Positions 36,193 through 44,641 of a stretch of 64,000 bases of DNA are shown here, piece after piece. The notes under the pieces were generated by a model. The model saw nothing but the letters and a program-made list of their open reading frames with translations, had not been told where the DNA came from and did not search any database. Position 1 is the first letter of the stretch, and every line of letters starts with the position of its first letter. Both the position numbers and the translations under genes were made by a program. This stretch comes from Pseudomonas sp. ERMR1:02 (GTDB lineage Bacteria > Pseudomonadota > Gammaproteobacteria > Pseudomonadales > Pseudomonadaceae): the NCBI RefSeq assembly GCF_002277815.1, contig NZ_NKJI01000020.1:41100-105099 (forward strand). The letters are read 5' to 3'.

Positions 36193-37079
36193 ATGAACTT
36201 ACGCCGTGTCGAGTGCTTTCTCGCCGTAGTCGATTTTGGCACGGTCACCGCTGCCGCCCCGCAATTGCACATGGCGCAGCCGGCCCTGAGTCGACAGATA
36301 CAGAGCTTCGAAGGCGAGCTGGGCTTCAAGCTGTTTGATAATCAGCGCAACCGCTTGCGGCTGACACCCGCCGGTCGCGAGTTGGTGCCTTTGGCGCGGC
36401 AACTGTTGAGCAACGCCCGGTCGGTAAAAGCAGCGGCACAGAGTTGGTCCAAGGGGCATATCAACCGTCTGCACCTGGGCGCGACCTACGCCACCATCGC
36501 CGGTTTGATCGCGCCTTTCATCAGCACGTTGAAGGTCGAGGATCCATTGATACTCACCCACGAATCGTCGCATTTCGGTTTGCACGAACTGCTTCATAGC
36601 GGGATGGACATGGTGGTCTCTCCAATAACACCGGAGCAGGATTGTGCGACGCTGCAATTAGGCCTGGTACCGCTTCGAGCCTATGTGAGCAGCAACCACC
36701 CATGGGCTATCAAAAGATGAGCATGGTGACGCTCGCCGAACTGGCGGACCAACCTTTGTTATTGCCCAGCAGTTCCAGCGTCAGTCGGCTTGAACTGGAT
36801 CTGGCCATGACACGCGAAGGGCTGCGGTATTCGTCAGTGGAGGAGTGCGATCAATCACCCATCATCCAGGCGCTGGCAGCCAATGGGCGTGGCGTGGGTG
36901 TAGTGACTGATTTGCCGCGCTACGGGCTACACGGCGTGCTGATCCAGGCATCGCCCCGAACTCCAGAAGTGGAACTCGGCGTTACGCTGCATGCTGCGTG
37001 GGACCGTCAGCATTACAGCACTTTGACCCTGGAAAGCCTGGCGCAACGCCTCAAGGATTTTTTGCACAGCACCTATTAG
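36193..37079 (+). pseudogene. LysR family transcriptional regulator (one-base frameshift)
   Basis: Restored length is 295 residues. The N-terminal winged helix-turn-helix is clear (MNLRRVECFLAVVDFGTVTA, LHMAQPALSRQIQSFEGELG, LFDNQRNRLRLTPAGRELV), followed by a LysR substrate-binding domain (LHLGATYATIAGLIAPFIST to ESLAQRLKDFLHSTY). The frame breaks at about 36712 in the AAAA of CATCAAAAGATG; a fifth A gives IKKMSMVTLAELADQPLLLP. It stands at the 3' end of the catabolic cluster on the same strand, separated by a terminator, and is its probable activator. Candidate binding regions are the duplicated blocks at 24605 and 27973. Confidence 0.85.
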
Positions 37080-37344
37080 AACGTTGTGCGTTCTTGCGCG
37101 TGGGCAAGTGATACAGCAGTAGTAAAAGTGATCGGAACGCCTTGTTGTGTCGGTCATCACCAATAGATCTGCATGTCAGGGAAATCGATACGTCAGTGAT
37201 GTTGCTAGGCTGGCTGTTTTTTGGCCGATAACGGCCTGTCACGAAGGGTAGTATCCGACCTATAGCTGCCAGTCATTTGTGTCTAAAGAATCAGGGGTAA
37301 TTCATACTGTCCGCCCACCACTCATTTCTCCAAGATCGACATCC

Positions 37345-37923
37345 ATGCCTGAAGAGTTCGAAGTCCCCAGCCCACACGAGCAACATATTGAGCACACCAC
37401 CCATCATGCGCATGCACAAGGCGACGGCTTTGCCAGCAAGATTGCGGTGATGACGGCCATCATGGCGACCGTTGGCGCCCTGATGAGCTACCAGGCCGGC
37501 TCAACGGAGAATGAGGCGGCCATGGACAAAAACAACGCCGCCATCCAGAAGACCGAAGCCGCCAACGAGTGGAATTACTACCAGGCAAAGTCCAGCCGAC
37601 AGAGCCTGTCGGACCTGGCGAGCCATCTCCCAGGGCTGGATTCGGCCCACTATGTCTCTGAGGCGCGGCGGTACGGCGAACAGAAAGAGGAGGCGCGCAA
37701 GAAGGCTGAAGCACTCGAACAAGGGGCGCGCGAATGGGATGAGAAGTCAGAGCAGGTGCTACATCAGCATCATCGCTGGGCCCAGGCGATGGTGGCGATT
37801 CAAATAGCAATTTCGCTGGCGGCCATTACCTTGCTGACGCGTAAGGAATGGCTCAAGCGGGTCTCGTTTGGTGCCGCCGGTGTTGGCGTCATGTTGGGTT
37901 CGCTGGCTTGGTTGCATATCTAA
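37345..37923 (+). CDS. DUF4337 family membrane protein
   Basis: This is a 192-residue protein. After a His-rich polar N-terminus (HEQHIEHTTHHAHAQG) comes one membrane helix (KIAVMTAIMATVGALMSYQA). A long helical periplasmic or cytosolic segment rich in Glu, Ala and Gln follows (about residues 55-150), and then two C-terminal helices (AMVAIQIAISLAAITLL, VSFGAAGVGVMLGSLAWLHI). This is the DUF4337 layout; the function is unknown. The ATG at 37345 is chosen over an upstream in-frame start that adds 22 poorly structured residues. It is a lone gene between LysR and a REP doublet. Confidence 0.8.
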   Translation: MPEEFEVPSPHEQHIEHTTHHAHAQGDGFASKIAVMTAIMATVGALMSYQAGSTENEAAMDKNNAAIQKTEAANEWNYYQAKSSRQSLSDLASHLPGLDSAHYVSEARRYGEQKEEARKKAEALEQGAREWDEKSEQVLHQHHRWAQAMVAIQIAISLAAITLLTRKEWLKRVSFGAAGVGVMLGSLAWLHI

Positions 37924-38011
37924 GCGAGGCGATCGGAAGATCGCCTGTTGAATGTTGGTGCTTGCTTTTGGCCGATTGTTGTCTGTCGCGAAGGGCTGCA
38001 CCCTGGCGTGC

Positions 38012-38104
38012 CCCTGTAGGAGCCGGCTTGCTGGCGATGACGGCAGTCCAGTCAATAATGCAGTACCTGACACGCCGCCATCGCCAGCAAGCCGGCTCCT
38101 ACAG
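38012..38104. repeat. REP doublet (REPIN-like), type 2, second copy
   Basis: CCCTGTAGGAGCCGGCTTGC and GCAAGCCGGCTCCTACAG enclose CAGTCCAGTCAATAATGCAG. It is nearly identical to 23473-23569, including the spacer. A TTGGCCGATTGTTGTCTGTC element lies just before it at 37968. Confidence 0.85.
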
Positions 38105-38368
38105 TGTGTTTTCCAATGCCTTGCTTAGGTACATCGTCTTAACAGCATTACGACTTCATCCGGGCCTTTGGACTTGATGCCTGTCACCTGTCTATGTCCG
38201 CTCTTGGCCGATTCTGTTGAAAAAGTCGGATTTTCAGTTCGCCTGAACTCAGGCATGGCTACCACTGGAGAACCTACTCACCACATTGAGTGGTTTCTCG
38301 GCCCTTCGTTGACCTTTGCTGCTCTGTTATTGGGTTAGTTTGAGGGTTTTTGCTTAGTGCAGGCGCAC

Positions 38369-39740
38369 CTATCCCGTGACCGGTGGCCCTTGAGATGTAA
38401 CTTTGGCCAGCCGTTGCAGGTTCTGCACCGCTGCGGCCAGCGTGACTCATCGGTCGCGCCACTCATGCCACGTAGTCGCAAGCGATCCAATTTCAGGATG
38501 CGCTTGAGGTGGGCAAACAACATTTCGACCTTTTTACGTTGGTGGCGAGAGCGCTGATACGCCGGCGTTGCTGCAATGCGCCGAGCCACATCACGAGCGG
38601 CTTCATGGACGCTGCGAGCGATCTTGCGGAACGCAGTGTTCGGGCAGCACTTGGCTTTCATCGGACAGGCAACGCAGTCGGTCTGCCGGGATCGGAAGAT
38701 GATGGTGTTGGCTTTGGTGACGTGCGAACGCTCGCCATTCACTACGTAATGCATTGCCGGCCGGACAGCGGTATTCCTCAGCCTCTTCATTCCAGTGGAA
38801 ATCGTTGCTCGAAAAACTGTCGTTCTTGCGTTCGGTTTTGTCCCACACCGGCACATGCGGCTCGATGTCCTTTTCCTCCACCATCCAGGCCTGCATCGGC
38901 GCGGTTCCGTAAGCGGTGTCGCCAATAAGGCGTTCCGGCTTGATGTCGAACTGCGCCTCGACCCGGTCGATCATGATCTTGGTGCTCTCGACCTCGGCCG
39001 TGCGATGAGCCGGTGTGGGTTCCACATCCACGATGACACCGTGCTCGGTATCGATCAGATAATTCGTGGAGTAAGCGTAGAACGCTGGGCCACCTGGAGC
39101 TGCGGTCCAGCGGGCTTGAGGATCAGTTAGCGATAGGCGCTTCGGTAGCGTTTCGGCCAGAGCCTCTTCATCGAGTGCCTCAAGATACTCACGCACGGCA
39201 CGGGTGCTCAGGGCCGGATCGCTCCAGTTGACCTGTTCATCGCCCGGTACACCGCGCTGCCGGCTGGCATCCGCTTTGATGATGCTGGCGTCCACGGCAA
39301 AGCCTTCACCTTTGACACCTGCGTCCATGCAACGACGCAGCACTTCATTGAACAGCCAGCGAAAGAGATCGATTTCCCGAAAACGGCCGTGTCGATTTTT
39401 GGAAAAGGTCGAGTGGTTGGGGACCGCATCTTCAAGGCTCAACCGGCAGAACCAGCGATAGGCCAAGTTCAGATGGGCCAGGTTCAGATGGACCTCTTCG
39501 GCACAACCGCCGCTCTGAGCGAATGCCGTAGCAATAGTCCACGATCAGCATGCGGATCATCAGTTCAGGATCATTCGACGGACGCTCAATAGGGCTGTAG
39601 AAATCGGCGAGGTGATGGCGCAGGTCGCTCAGGTCGAGACACTGATCAATGCTGCGCAGAAGGTGATTGGCTGGGATGTGATCTTCAAGGTTGAAGGAGT
39701 AAAACAGTCGCTCCTGCCCACTCGATAACTGCCCCTCCAT
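38369..39740 (-). pseudogene. IS1182-family transposase, multiply frameshifted
   Basis: It starts MEGQLSSGQERLFYSFNLED at 39740 and is read in at least three frames. The N-terminal part shifts near 39500 after RRLC, where one extra G gives RRGPSEPG instead of EEAHLNLAY, and a short duplication repeats the HLNLA coding segment. The central part (MAYRWFCRLSLEDAVPNHST, VDASIIKAD, GDTAYG, then an intact EEKDIEPHVPVWDKTERKND) shows the residues missing from copy 1. The C-terminal part is shifted again after SEWRAF by the 14-base loss and once more near 38444. No functional transposase is possible from this copy as read. Confidence 0.85.
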
Positions 39741-39760
39741 GCTGCGTGCTTCCCTGCTGG

Positions 39761-39798
39761 CCGATGCGACGATGCGACGATGCGACGATGCGACGATT
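39761..39798. repeat. 8-bp tandem repeat CGATGCGA
   Basis: Four to five head-to-tail CGATGCGA units lie inside the right end of IS copy 2, just upstream of the transposase start. Copy 1 has unrelated, non-repetitive sequence at the equivalent place, so this is a local expansion. Confidence 0.8.
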
Positions 39799-39845
39799 TT
39801 GCCGCAGGCCAGACAGGGGGAGCTACTTTATGAACAGAATCTACC

Positions 39846-40173
39846 CAATATAGATAGTCATTGATGTTGGCGCTGGCGCGCTTTCTATGCCTCACCGCGA
39901 AAAATCGTCGACATCTGGCGGTTCGAAATGGCAAAAAGCTGCGATTTCCTCCCTATTCAGCGGAAATGCAGCAGGCCGTGCTGGCGCTGCACTGGATGCG
40001 CGAGCACTAGCCTAGCCCTCGTCGCTATTAGGGTTTAACACTGATATTCGGTAGAAAAATTGCTTGTGCTTAAGAATCTTCCCGCCTACTATCGTGTCAG
40101 CATGTTGACATATAGGGGTGATGACGCGACGTCTCTACGATCAATCTGGCGACCCTTTCAATGGAGAGATGAG
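39846..40173. other. Junction region after IS copy 2, possible gene remnant
   Basis: A plus-strand frame ending at a TAG at 40008-40010 reads KLRFPPYSAEMQQAVLALHW and four more residues. It looks like coding sequence cut off from its 5' part, but I cannot assign it. The 3' half holds TGTCAGCATGTTGACATATA (40095-40114), a possible operator or -35 region for the next gene. Confidence 0.35.
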
Positions 40174-40302
40174 ATGAAGCAGCGATTCGATAACCAGGTT
40201 GTCATCGTCACAGGAGGTGTCGCCATCAAGGGCCTCAGCGTCACCGGTCGAAGGTCCAACTTGAACAATAATTCGGCGTTTGGCCGATCGCTGAGGAGGT
40301 AG
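40174..40302 (+). pseudogene. Short-chain dehydrogenase remnant (N-terminus only)
   Basis: From an ATG at 40174 with GGAGAG upstream, the first 15 codons read MKQRFDNQVVIVTGG, the start of an SDR with its TGGxxxGxG nucleotide-binding motif. The motif is then lost (VAIKGLSVTGRRSN...), and the frame stops at 40302 after only 42 residues instead of about 250. I infer that nearly the whole gene was deleted, leaving its promoter and start in front of the zinc-type alcohol dehydrogenase six bases downstream. Confidence 0.55.
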
Positions 40303-40307
40303 AAGAT

Positions 40308-41339
40308 ATGCGCGCGGTGTTGCTTAGAGGTCGCGGAGGTAACGATCAAGTCAGCCTAGTCGAACGGCCGGTGCCCGTGCGTCAGCCGGGAGAGGTGCTC
40401 ATTCGAGTCGTCGCAGCTTCGGTCAATCGGGTCGACTTATATATGCGCGACAGCGGGGCCGGCATAACTCACAGCCTTCCGCAGATCATGGGTGTCGATG
40501 GAGCAGGCATCGTCGAGGAGGTGGACTCGCAACAGACCCATCTCAAAGTCGGTGACCGCGTCGCGCTTCACCCGGCTACCGTGTGCGGGCTGTGCGAATT
40601 CTGTAAGAAGGGTGAGCAGATCCTTTGTACGTCGATTCGGTTCCTTGGCGAACACCGGGACGGCACATTTTGCCAGTTCGTTGCGGTGCCGGCAGCCAAT
40701 GCCTTTGCACTGCCCGATTCGCTTGGCTTTCGCGAAGGAGCCGCTCTAGGGGTGGCCTATCTCACCGCATGGCGAATGTTGTTCACGAAAGCCCGATTGC
40801 AACCCGGCGAGACTGTACTCATCTTCGGTATCGGAGGCGGTGTGTCGCTCGCGGCGATGCAGTTGGCGAAGCTGGCCGGGGCGACGGTGATAGTGACGTC
40901 ACGCGATGCTGGCAAACTGGCCAAAGCGACAAAGCTCGGAGCCGATCATTCAATCCTGGGTGTGGACGGGCTGGCTGCGGCGGTCCTCAACCTAACGGGC
41001 GGTCGCGGGGTGGACGTTGTGATCGAGAACGTGGGGCAAGCGGTCTGGCCCGAGGCGCTCCGTTCGACTGCTCGCGGCGGACGGATTGTGACCTGCGGTG
41101 CGACCAGTGGCGACCGGCCGTCCGCCGATCTAAAGCGGTTATTCGTTCGGCAGTTGCAAATATTCGGGTCAACGCTGGGAACGTTTGGCGAATTCCAAGA
41201 CCTGCTGCGTTTTTGCGGTAGTACCGGCCTGGCGCCTGTTATCGACACAGCCTACCCGCTTGAGCAGGTTCATGTCGCGCTGGACCGGCTCGAACGTGGG
41301 GACCAATTCGGGAAGATATGTCTTGATATACCGGAATGA
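40308..41339 (+). CDS. Zinc-binding alcohol dehydrogenase (MDR superfamily)
   Basis: This 343-residue medium-chain dehydrogenase has a GroES-like N-terminal half with the structural zinc cysteines CGLCEFCKKGEQILC. HPATVCGLC and MGVDGAGIVEEV lie in the catalytic half, and the Rossmann half has LIFGIGGGVSLAAMQLAKLA. It should oxidise an alcohol to an aldehyde or ketone, or the reverse, with NAD(P). GAGGAGGT gives a strong ribosome site. It is the first intact gene of the accessory island and is separated from IS copy 2 by two gene remnants. In the pathway suggested by its neighbours it could oxidise the alcohol released by the esterase, or generate the ketone for the BVMO. Confidence 0.87.
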   Translation: MRAVLLRGRGGNDQVSLVERPVPVRQPGEVLIRVVAASVNRVDLYMRDSGAGITHSLPQIMGVDGAGIVEEVDSQQTHLKVGDRVALHPATVCGLCEFCKKGEQILCTSIRFLGEHRDGTFCQFVAVPAANAFALPDSLGFREGAALGVAYLTAWRMLFTKARLQPGETVLIFGIGGGVSLAAMQLAKLAGATVIVTSRDAGKLAKATKLGADHSILGVDGLAAAVLNLTGGRGVDVVIENVGQAVWPEALRSTARGGRIVTCGATSGDRPSADLKRLFVRQLQIFGSTLGTFGEFQDLLRFCGSTGLAPVIDTAYPLEQVHVALDRLERGDQFGKICLDIPE

Positions 41340-41508
41340 TTCTCGTGTTTCATTTTTTGTGTATGCGGACTCTATAAATGCAGACTAGAAATGCATCGGC
41401 TCCGAATAGCGCCCCGACACATTTCGCTCTGGTGTAGCGCTGTGACCGTGACGGCTTTCCAAGCCCTTGGCGAGAAAGCTATCGACTCAACTATCAAACG
41501 ATCGTGGG

Positions 41509-42945
41509 ATGCAAATGATTTCAATCAATAATCCAGCGCGCCGCTCGGTTCTCGGCGACCAGCTCCGCCGCAACGCACAGCATCATCCGGATGCGGAGGC
41601 GTTCGTCGCGCTCGGCCCGCGCCGCGCACTCACGTACGCGCAGCTCAACGCCGCTGCTAACCGGCAGGCCAACGCACTACTGGCGCGCGGCATCGGGCGC
41701 GGCGACGTCGTCGCGCTGCTGGGAACCAATAGTCTGGAGCTGTTCACGGTCGTGTGGGGCGCGCTGAAGGCCGGCGTAGCTGTGACCACCATTAATCCGG
41801 GTTTCACGGCGCGCGAACGCGATTACCAGATCACAAGTAGTGGCGCCAAGCTGGTGATCGAGGAAGCACTGCCTGGCGACGACGAATCGGAGCCAGACAT
41901 CGAGCTGGGCGACGAGGACGTGGCGCTGATCTCGTACACGAGCGGCACCACGGCGCTACCGAAGGCGGTGGTACTGGCGCACCGCTCCTACACCGCGGGG
42001 ACGATTCCGGCCTTCCGGGGCGCACTCGGCTTCCAGCCCGGCGCACGCTTCTATTACGTGATGCCGTTACACACGATCGCCGGACTCGGTACCCAGATTT
42101 CGCTGATCGCTAATGGCGCGACGGTGGTGCTGCCCGGTGCCGAGCCGCCGTTGTCGGTCCTCACCGGCGAACGGATCACGCACATCGCGCAAACCCCGAC
42201 GTTCTACCTGCAACTCTCGCGCCTGCCGGAGTTCGCGGATGCGGACTTGAGCGCACTGCGACGCTGCATAACCTATGGCGGCACGATGCCGCGCGCAATG
42301 TTCGACGCTTTCGCCGCCGTCGCGCCCAACATGGAGTGGACGACCCTGTGGGGGCAGTCCGAAATAGCGCAGACTTTCACGTACGGGTCGTTCCGCTCGC
42401 CCGATGATATTCCCGGCGGCGACGCAGCCTGGATCGGGAGGCCCGTCCCGCAGCTCGAGTTGCGCGTGGTTGACGAAGATGGCAACGATGCTGTCGAGGG
42501 CGAGATGTTGTGTCGCACCCCTGCGCTGATGCTTGGCTACCTTAATGACCCCGAGCGCACGGCCGCCACGGTGCGCGACGGCTGGCTGCACACGAACGAC
42601 CTCGTGCGCCGTTCGCCCGAAGGGGATTACTTTTTCGTAGACCGCTGCCACGACGTCATCAAGACCGGCGGGATGAACGTCTCGTCGGTTGAGGTCGAGC
42701 GCGTGCTGTATGCGCACGACGCGGTGCTCGAGGCAGCGGTGGTAGGCATGTCCGACGACTATTGGGGACAGGTCGTTACTGCGTTTGTTGTGGCGCGTGA
42801 CGCGGTTTCCGCAGAAGCGCTCGTCATGCACTGCAAGACCGACATGGCCGCCTATAAGGTGCCCAAGGTGGTGCACTTCGTTGACTCCCTGCCTAAGGAC
42901 GCGCAGGGCAAGATTCTCAAGCGTCAGCTGCGAGTAGGCGTCTGA
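41509..42945 (+). CDS. AMP-dependent acyl-CoA synthetase/ligase, apparently with an internal deletion
   Basis: This is a 478-residue ANL-superfamily ligase. It has the P-loop SYTSGTTALPKAVVLAHRS, MPLHTIAGLGTQISLIANG, WGQSEIAQTFTYG, the GWLHTNDLVRRSPEGDYFFVDRC region, and the catalytic lysine near the C-terminus in PKDAQGKILKRQL. It should activate a carboxylate as an acyl adenylate and then CoA thioester. The stretch between QITSSGAKLVIEEA and the P-loop is only about 20 residues, where relatives have about 70-80, so strands of the N-terminal domain seem to be missing without a frame change. The start at 41509 gives the usual N-terminus, though the ribosome site is weak. Confidence 0.8.
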   Translation: MQMISINNPARRSVLGDQLRRNAQHHPDAEAFVALGPRRALTYAQLNAAANRQANALLARGIGRGDVVALLGTNSLELFTVVWGALKAGVAVTTINPGFTARERDYQITSSGAKLVIEEALPGDDESEPDIELGDEDVALISYTSGTTALPKAVVLAHRSYTAGTIPAFRGALGFQPGARFYYVMPLHTIAGLGTQISLIANGATVVLPGAEPPLSVLTGERITHIAQTPTFYLQLSRLPEFADADLSALRRCITYGGTMPRAMFDAFAAVAPNMEWTTLWGQSEIAQTFTYGSFRSPDDIPGGDAAWIGRPVPQLELRVVDEDGNDAVEGEMLCRTPALMLGYLNDPERTAATVRDGWLHTNDLVRRSPEGDYFFVDRCHDVIKTGGMNVSSVEVERVLYAHDAVLEAAVVGMSDDYWGQVVTAFVVARDAVSAEALVMHCKTDMAAYKVPKVVHFVDSLPKDAQGKILKRQLRVGV

Positions 42946-42949
42946 TCAT

Positions 42950-43114
42950 GACGAAGTGTATGTCCGCAACGTCGTCGATTGTCGCCGGGCCACCTGTGTG
43001 GAACCAGGCATTGATGCCGTTACCCAGGCCGAAGAGCAGTGAGGGGGGAGGAGAAGAGGCAATAGCGAAACCGCCCTCGCGAATCTGGTGCTCAATCGTA
43101 CCTGATGACGACAC
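42950..43114 (-). pseudogene. Possible TetR regulator C-terminal fragment
   Basis: The minus strand reads SLLFGLGNGINAWFHTGGPA followed by TIDDVADIHFVMIRR. This resembles the C-terminal helices of TetR-family repressors (GxxNWxxxWYRPGGPLSxxEIAD). No helix-turn-helix domain is found upstream on the same strand, where the sequence meets the leader of the esterase gene. It could be a remnant of the regulator that once controlled this island. The identification is weak. Confidence 0.35.
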
Positions 43115-43222
43115 CGGCTGACCTGTGGCTCGGCCAAGTGCTCACGGAGGGCGTGCGCGCCAGGCGCGCGCCGCAACTACTCACCCGGGCGGGTGTACGA
43201 CGCTGTATGGAGAATAAACGAT

Positions 43223-44431
43223 ATGAGCGGTATGAACGCAGATCGACTCGCGCGGATCGAACCGTTCCTGCAGGAACACTATGTCGGGGCCGGCAAGTTG
43301 CCGATGGCCGACATCCTCATCGCCCGCGATGGTGAGACGGTTTATCGGGCCACGCTAGGCCAAGCGCGCGCCGACGGAACGCCGCTACGCCACGACGCCA
43401 TCTTCCGCATCGCCTCGATGACCAAGCCTATCACCTCGATCGCGTTCATGCAGTTGGTCGAGGAAGGAAAGGTCGCGCTCGACGATCCCGTCGCGCGGGT
43501 AATCCCGGAATTCGCGAATCTTGGGGTCTATAACGGTGGAGGTGGGACCGCGCCGTTCGCCCCGGTCAAGCACTGCGCGCCAATGCGGATGGTCGACCTG
43601 ATGTCGCATATGTCGGGGCTGACCTATGGCTTCCAGAACCGCACCAGCATCGACGCAGCTTATCGCAAGACGCTGCCTGACGGCGACCGCTCAATGGACG
43701 GGTTCGACTGGTTCATCGCCGAACTGGCGAAGCTTCCGCTCGAATTTGCGCCGGGCACGGGGTGGAATTACTCGGTGGCGACCGACGTTCTAGGCGTGGT
43801 GATCTCCCGGATCGAAAACAAACCGCTGGGCGAGGTGCTTCGCGAGCGAATTTTCGCGCCCCTCGGAATGCTCGACACTGGCTTCCAGTTACTCGAAGAC
43901 CAACGCGCCAGGTTGACCGACTGCTGGGCTTACGCTCCAGGCAAGCCGCTCAAGCTGATCGACAGGGCCGGCGAAAGCAACCTCGCGACGCCCGCCCGAT
44001 TCGAGGGCGGCGGCGGGGGGCTGGTATCGACCACCGCCGATTATCACCGCTTCTGCCAAATGTTGATCGGCCGGGGTGTGCTCGACGGCGTACGGATTGT
44101 AAGCCCTAGGACGCTCGATCTGATGACCCGGAACCAACTGCCCGGCGGAGCCGATCTCGCGGCGGTATCTCAATCCCTGTTCAGCGAGGCAGGCAATACT
44201 GGGACCGGCTTCGGGCTCGGCTTCGCAATGACTCTCGACCCGGCGCGAGCGCTCCTTCCGGGCAATGAAGGCGAGTATTTCTGGGGCGGGATGCATTCCA
44301 CAGCCTTCTTCGTCGATCCTGTTGAGAAGCTGCACATGGTGTTCATGACCCAACTGACGCCTTCGTCCGACCCAATTCGCCGCCAGCTAAAGACGCTGAT
44401 CTACAGCGCCATCGAACAAAGTTACGCCTGA
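43223..44431 (+). CDS. Serine hydrolase, beta-lactamase/family VIII carboxylesterase type
   Basis: This 402-residue enzyme has the class C beta-lactamase fold, without a signal peptide. The nucleophile motif SMTK is at residues 65-68 (IFRIASMTKPITSIAFMQLV). The second motif is Tyr-Ser in TGWNYSVATDVLG, as in family VIII esterases, and the third motif region is FWGGMHST. Cytoplasmic location and YxV instead of YxN favour an esterase over a beta-lactamase. GGAG precedes the ATG at 43223. With a BVMO in the same island, hydrolysis of the ester product is the obvious role. The frame is intact and the base composition is strongly GC-rich at third positions. Confidence 0.82.
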   Translation: MSGMNADRLARIEPFLQEHYVGAGKLPMADILIARDGETVYRATLGQARADGTPLRHDAIFRIASMTKPITSIAFMQLVEEGKVALDDPVARVIPEFANLGVYNGGGGTAPFAPVKHCAPMRMVDLMSHMSGLTYGFQNRTSIDAAYRKTLPDGDRSMDGFDWFIAELAKLPLEFAPGTGWNYSVATDVLGVVISRIENKPLGEVLRERIFAPLGMLDTGFQLLEDQRARLTDCWAYAPGKPLKLIDRAGESNLATPARFEGGGGGLVSTTADYHRFCQMLIGRGVLDGVRIVSPRTLDLMTRNQLPGGADLAAVSQSLFSEAGNTGTGFGLGFAMTLDPARALLPGNEGEYFWGGMHSTAFFVDPVEKLHMVFMTQLTPSSDPIRRQLKTLIYSAIEQSYA

Positions 44432-44641
44432 GGAGAAAACCAGTATCCCGGTGACGATCGTCAAGGCAGAGCAGGTCAATCTCGACAGGGCGGTGGTACC
44501 GATCCGCATCCTTTCTGGCATCGAAGGAATGCATATGATCAGGAAGGCATTATCGCGACAGAACCCGATCAGAATCGGGAACAAAAACTGGCAAACGTAA
44601 AGACGTTGTACATACCAAAAACAACAATCCGGAGAACGACA

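Larger units (their letters stand above)
38206..39845 (-). mobile_element. IS1182-family insertion sequence, copy 2
   Basis: The left inverted repeat (38206-38226) is identical to that of copy 1. The right one (39825-39845, ACTTTATGAACAGAATCTAC..) differs at four positions. Internal sequence is close to copy 1, but with several indels: a loss near 38444, about 14 bases lost near 38732, a 15-bp duplication (GGCCCATCTGAAC type) near 39472 and an expansion of 8-bp tandem units at 39761-39798. Orientation is the same as copy 1. No target-site duplication is evident. Confidence 0.85.

Noticed and set aside
2289..37923. The 36-kb segment between the IS copies as an active composite transposon
   Set aside because: Both transposases are broken, the outer ends differ, no target duplication is seen, and most genes inside are typical Pseudomonas chromosome.
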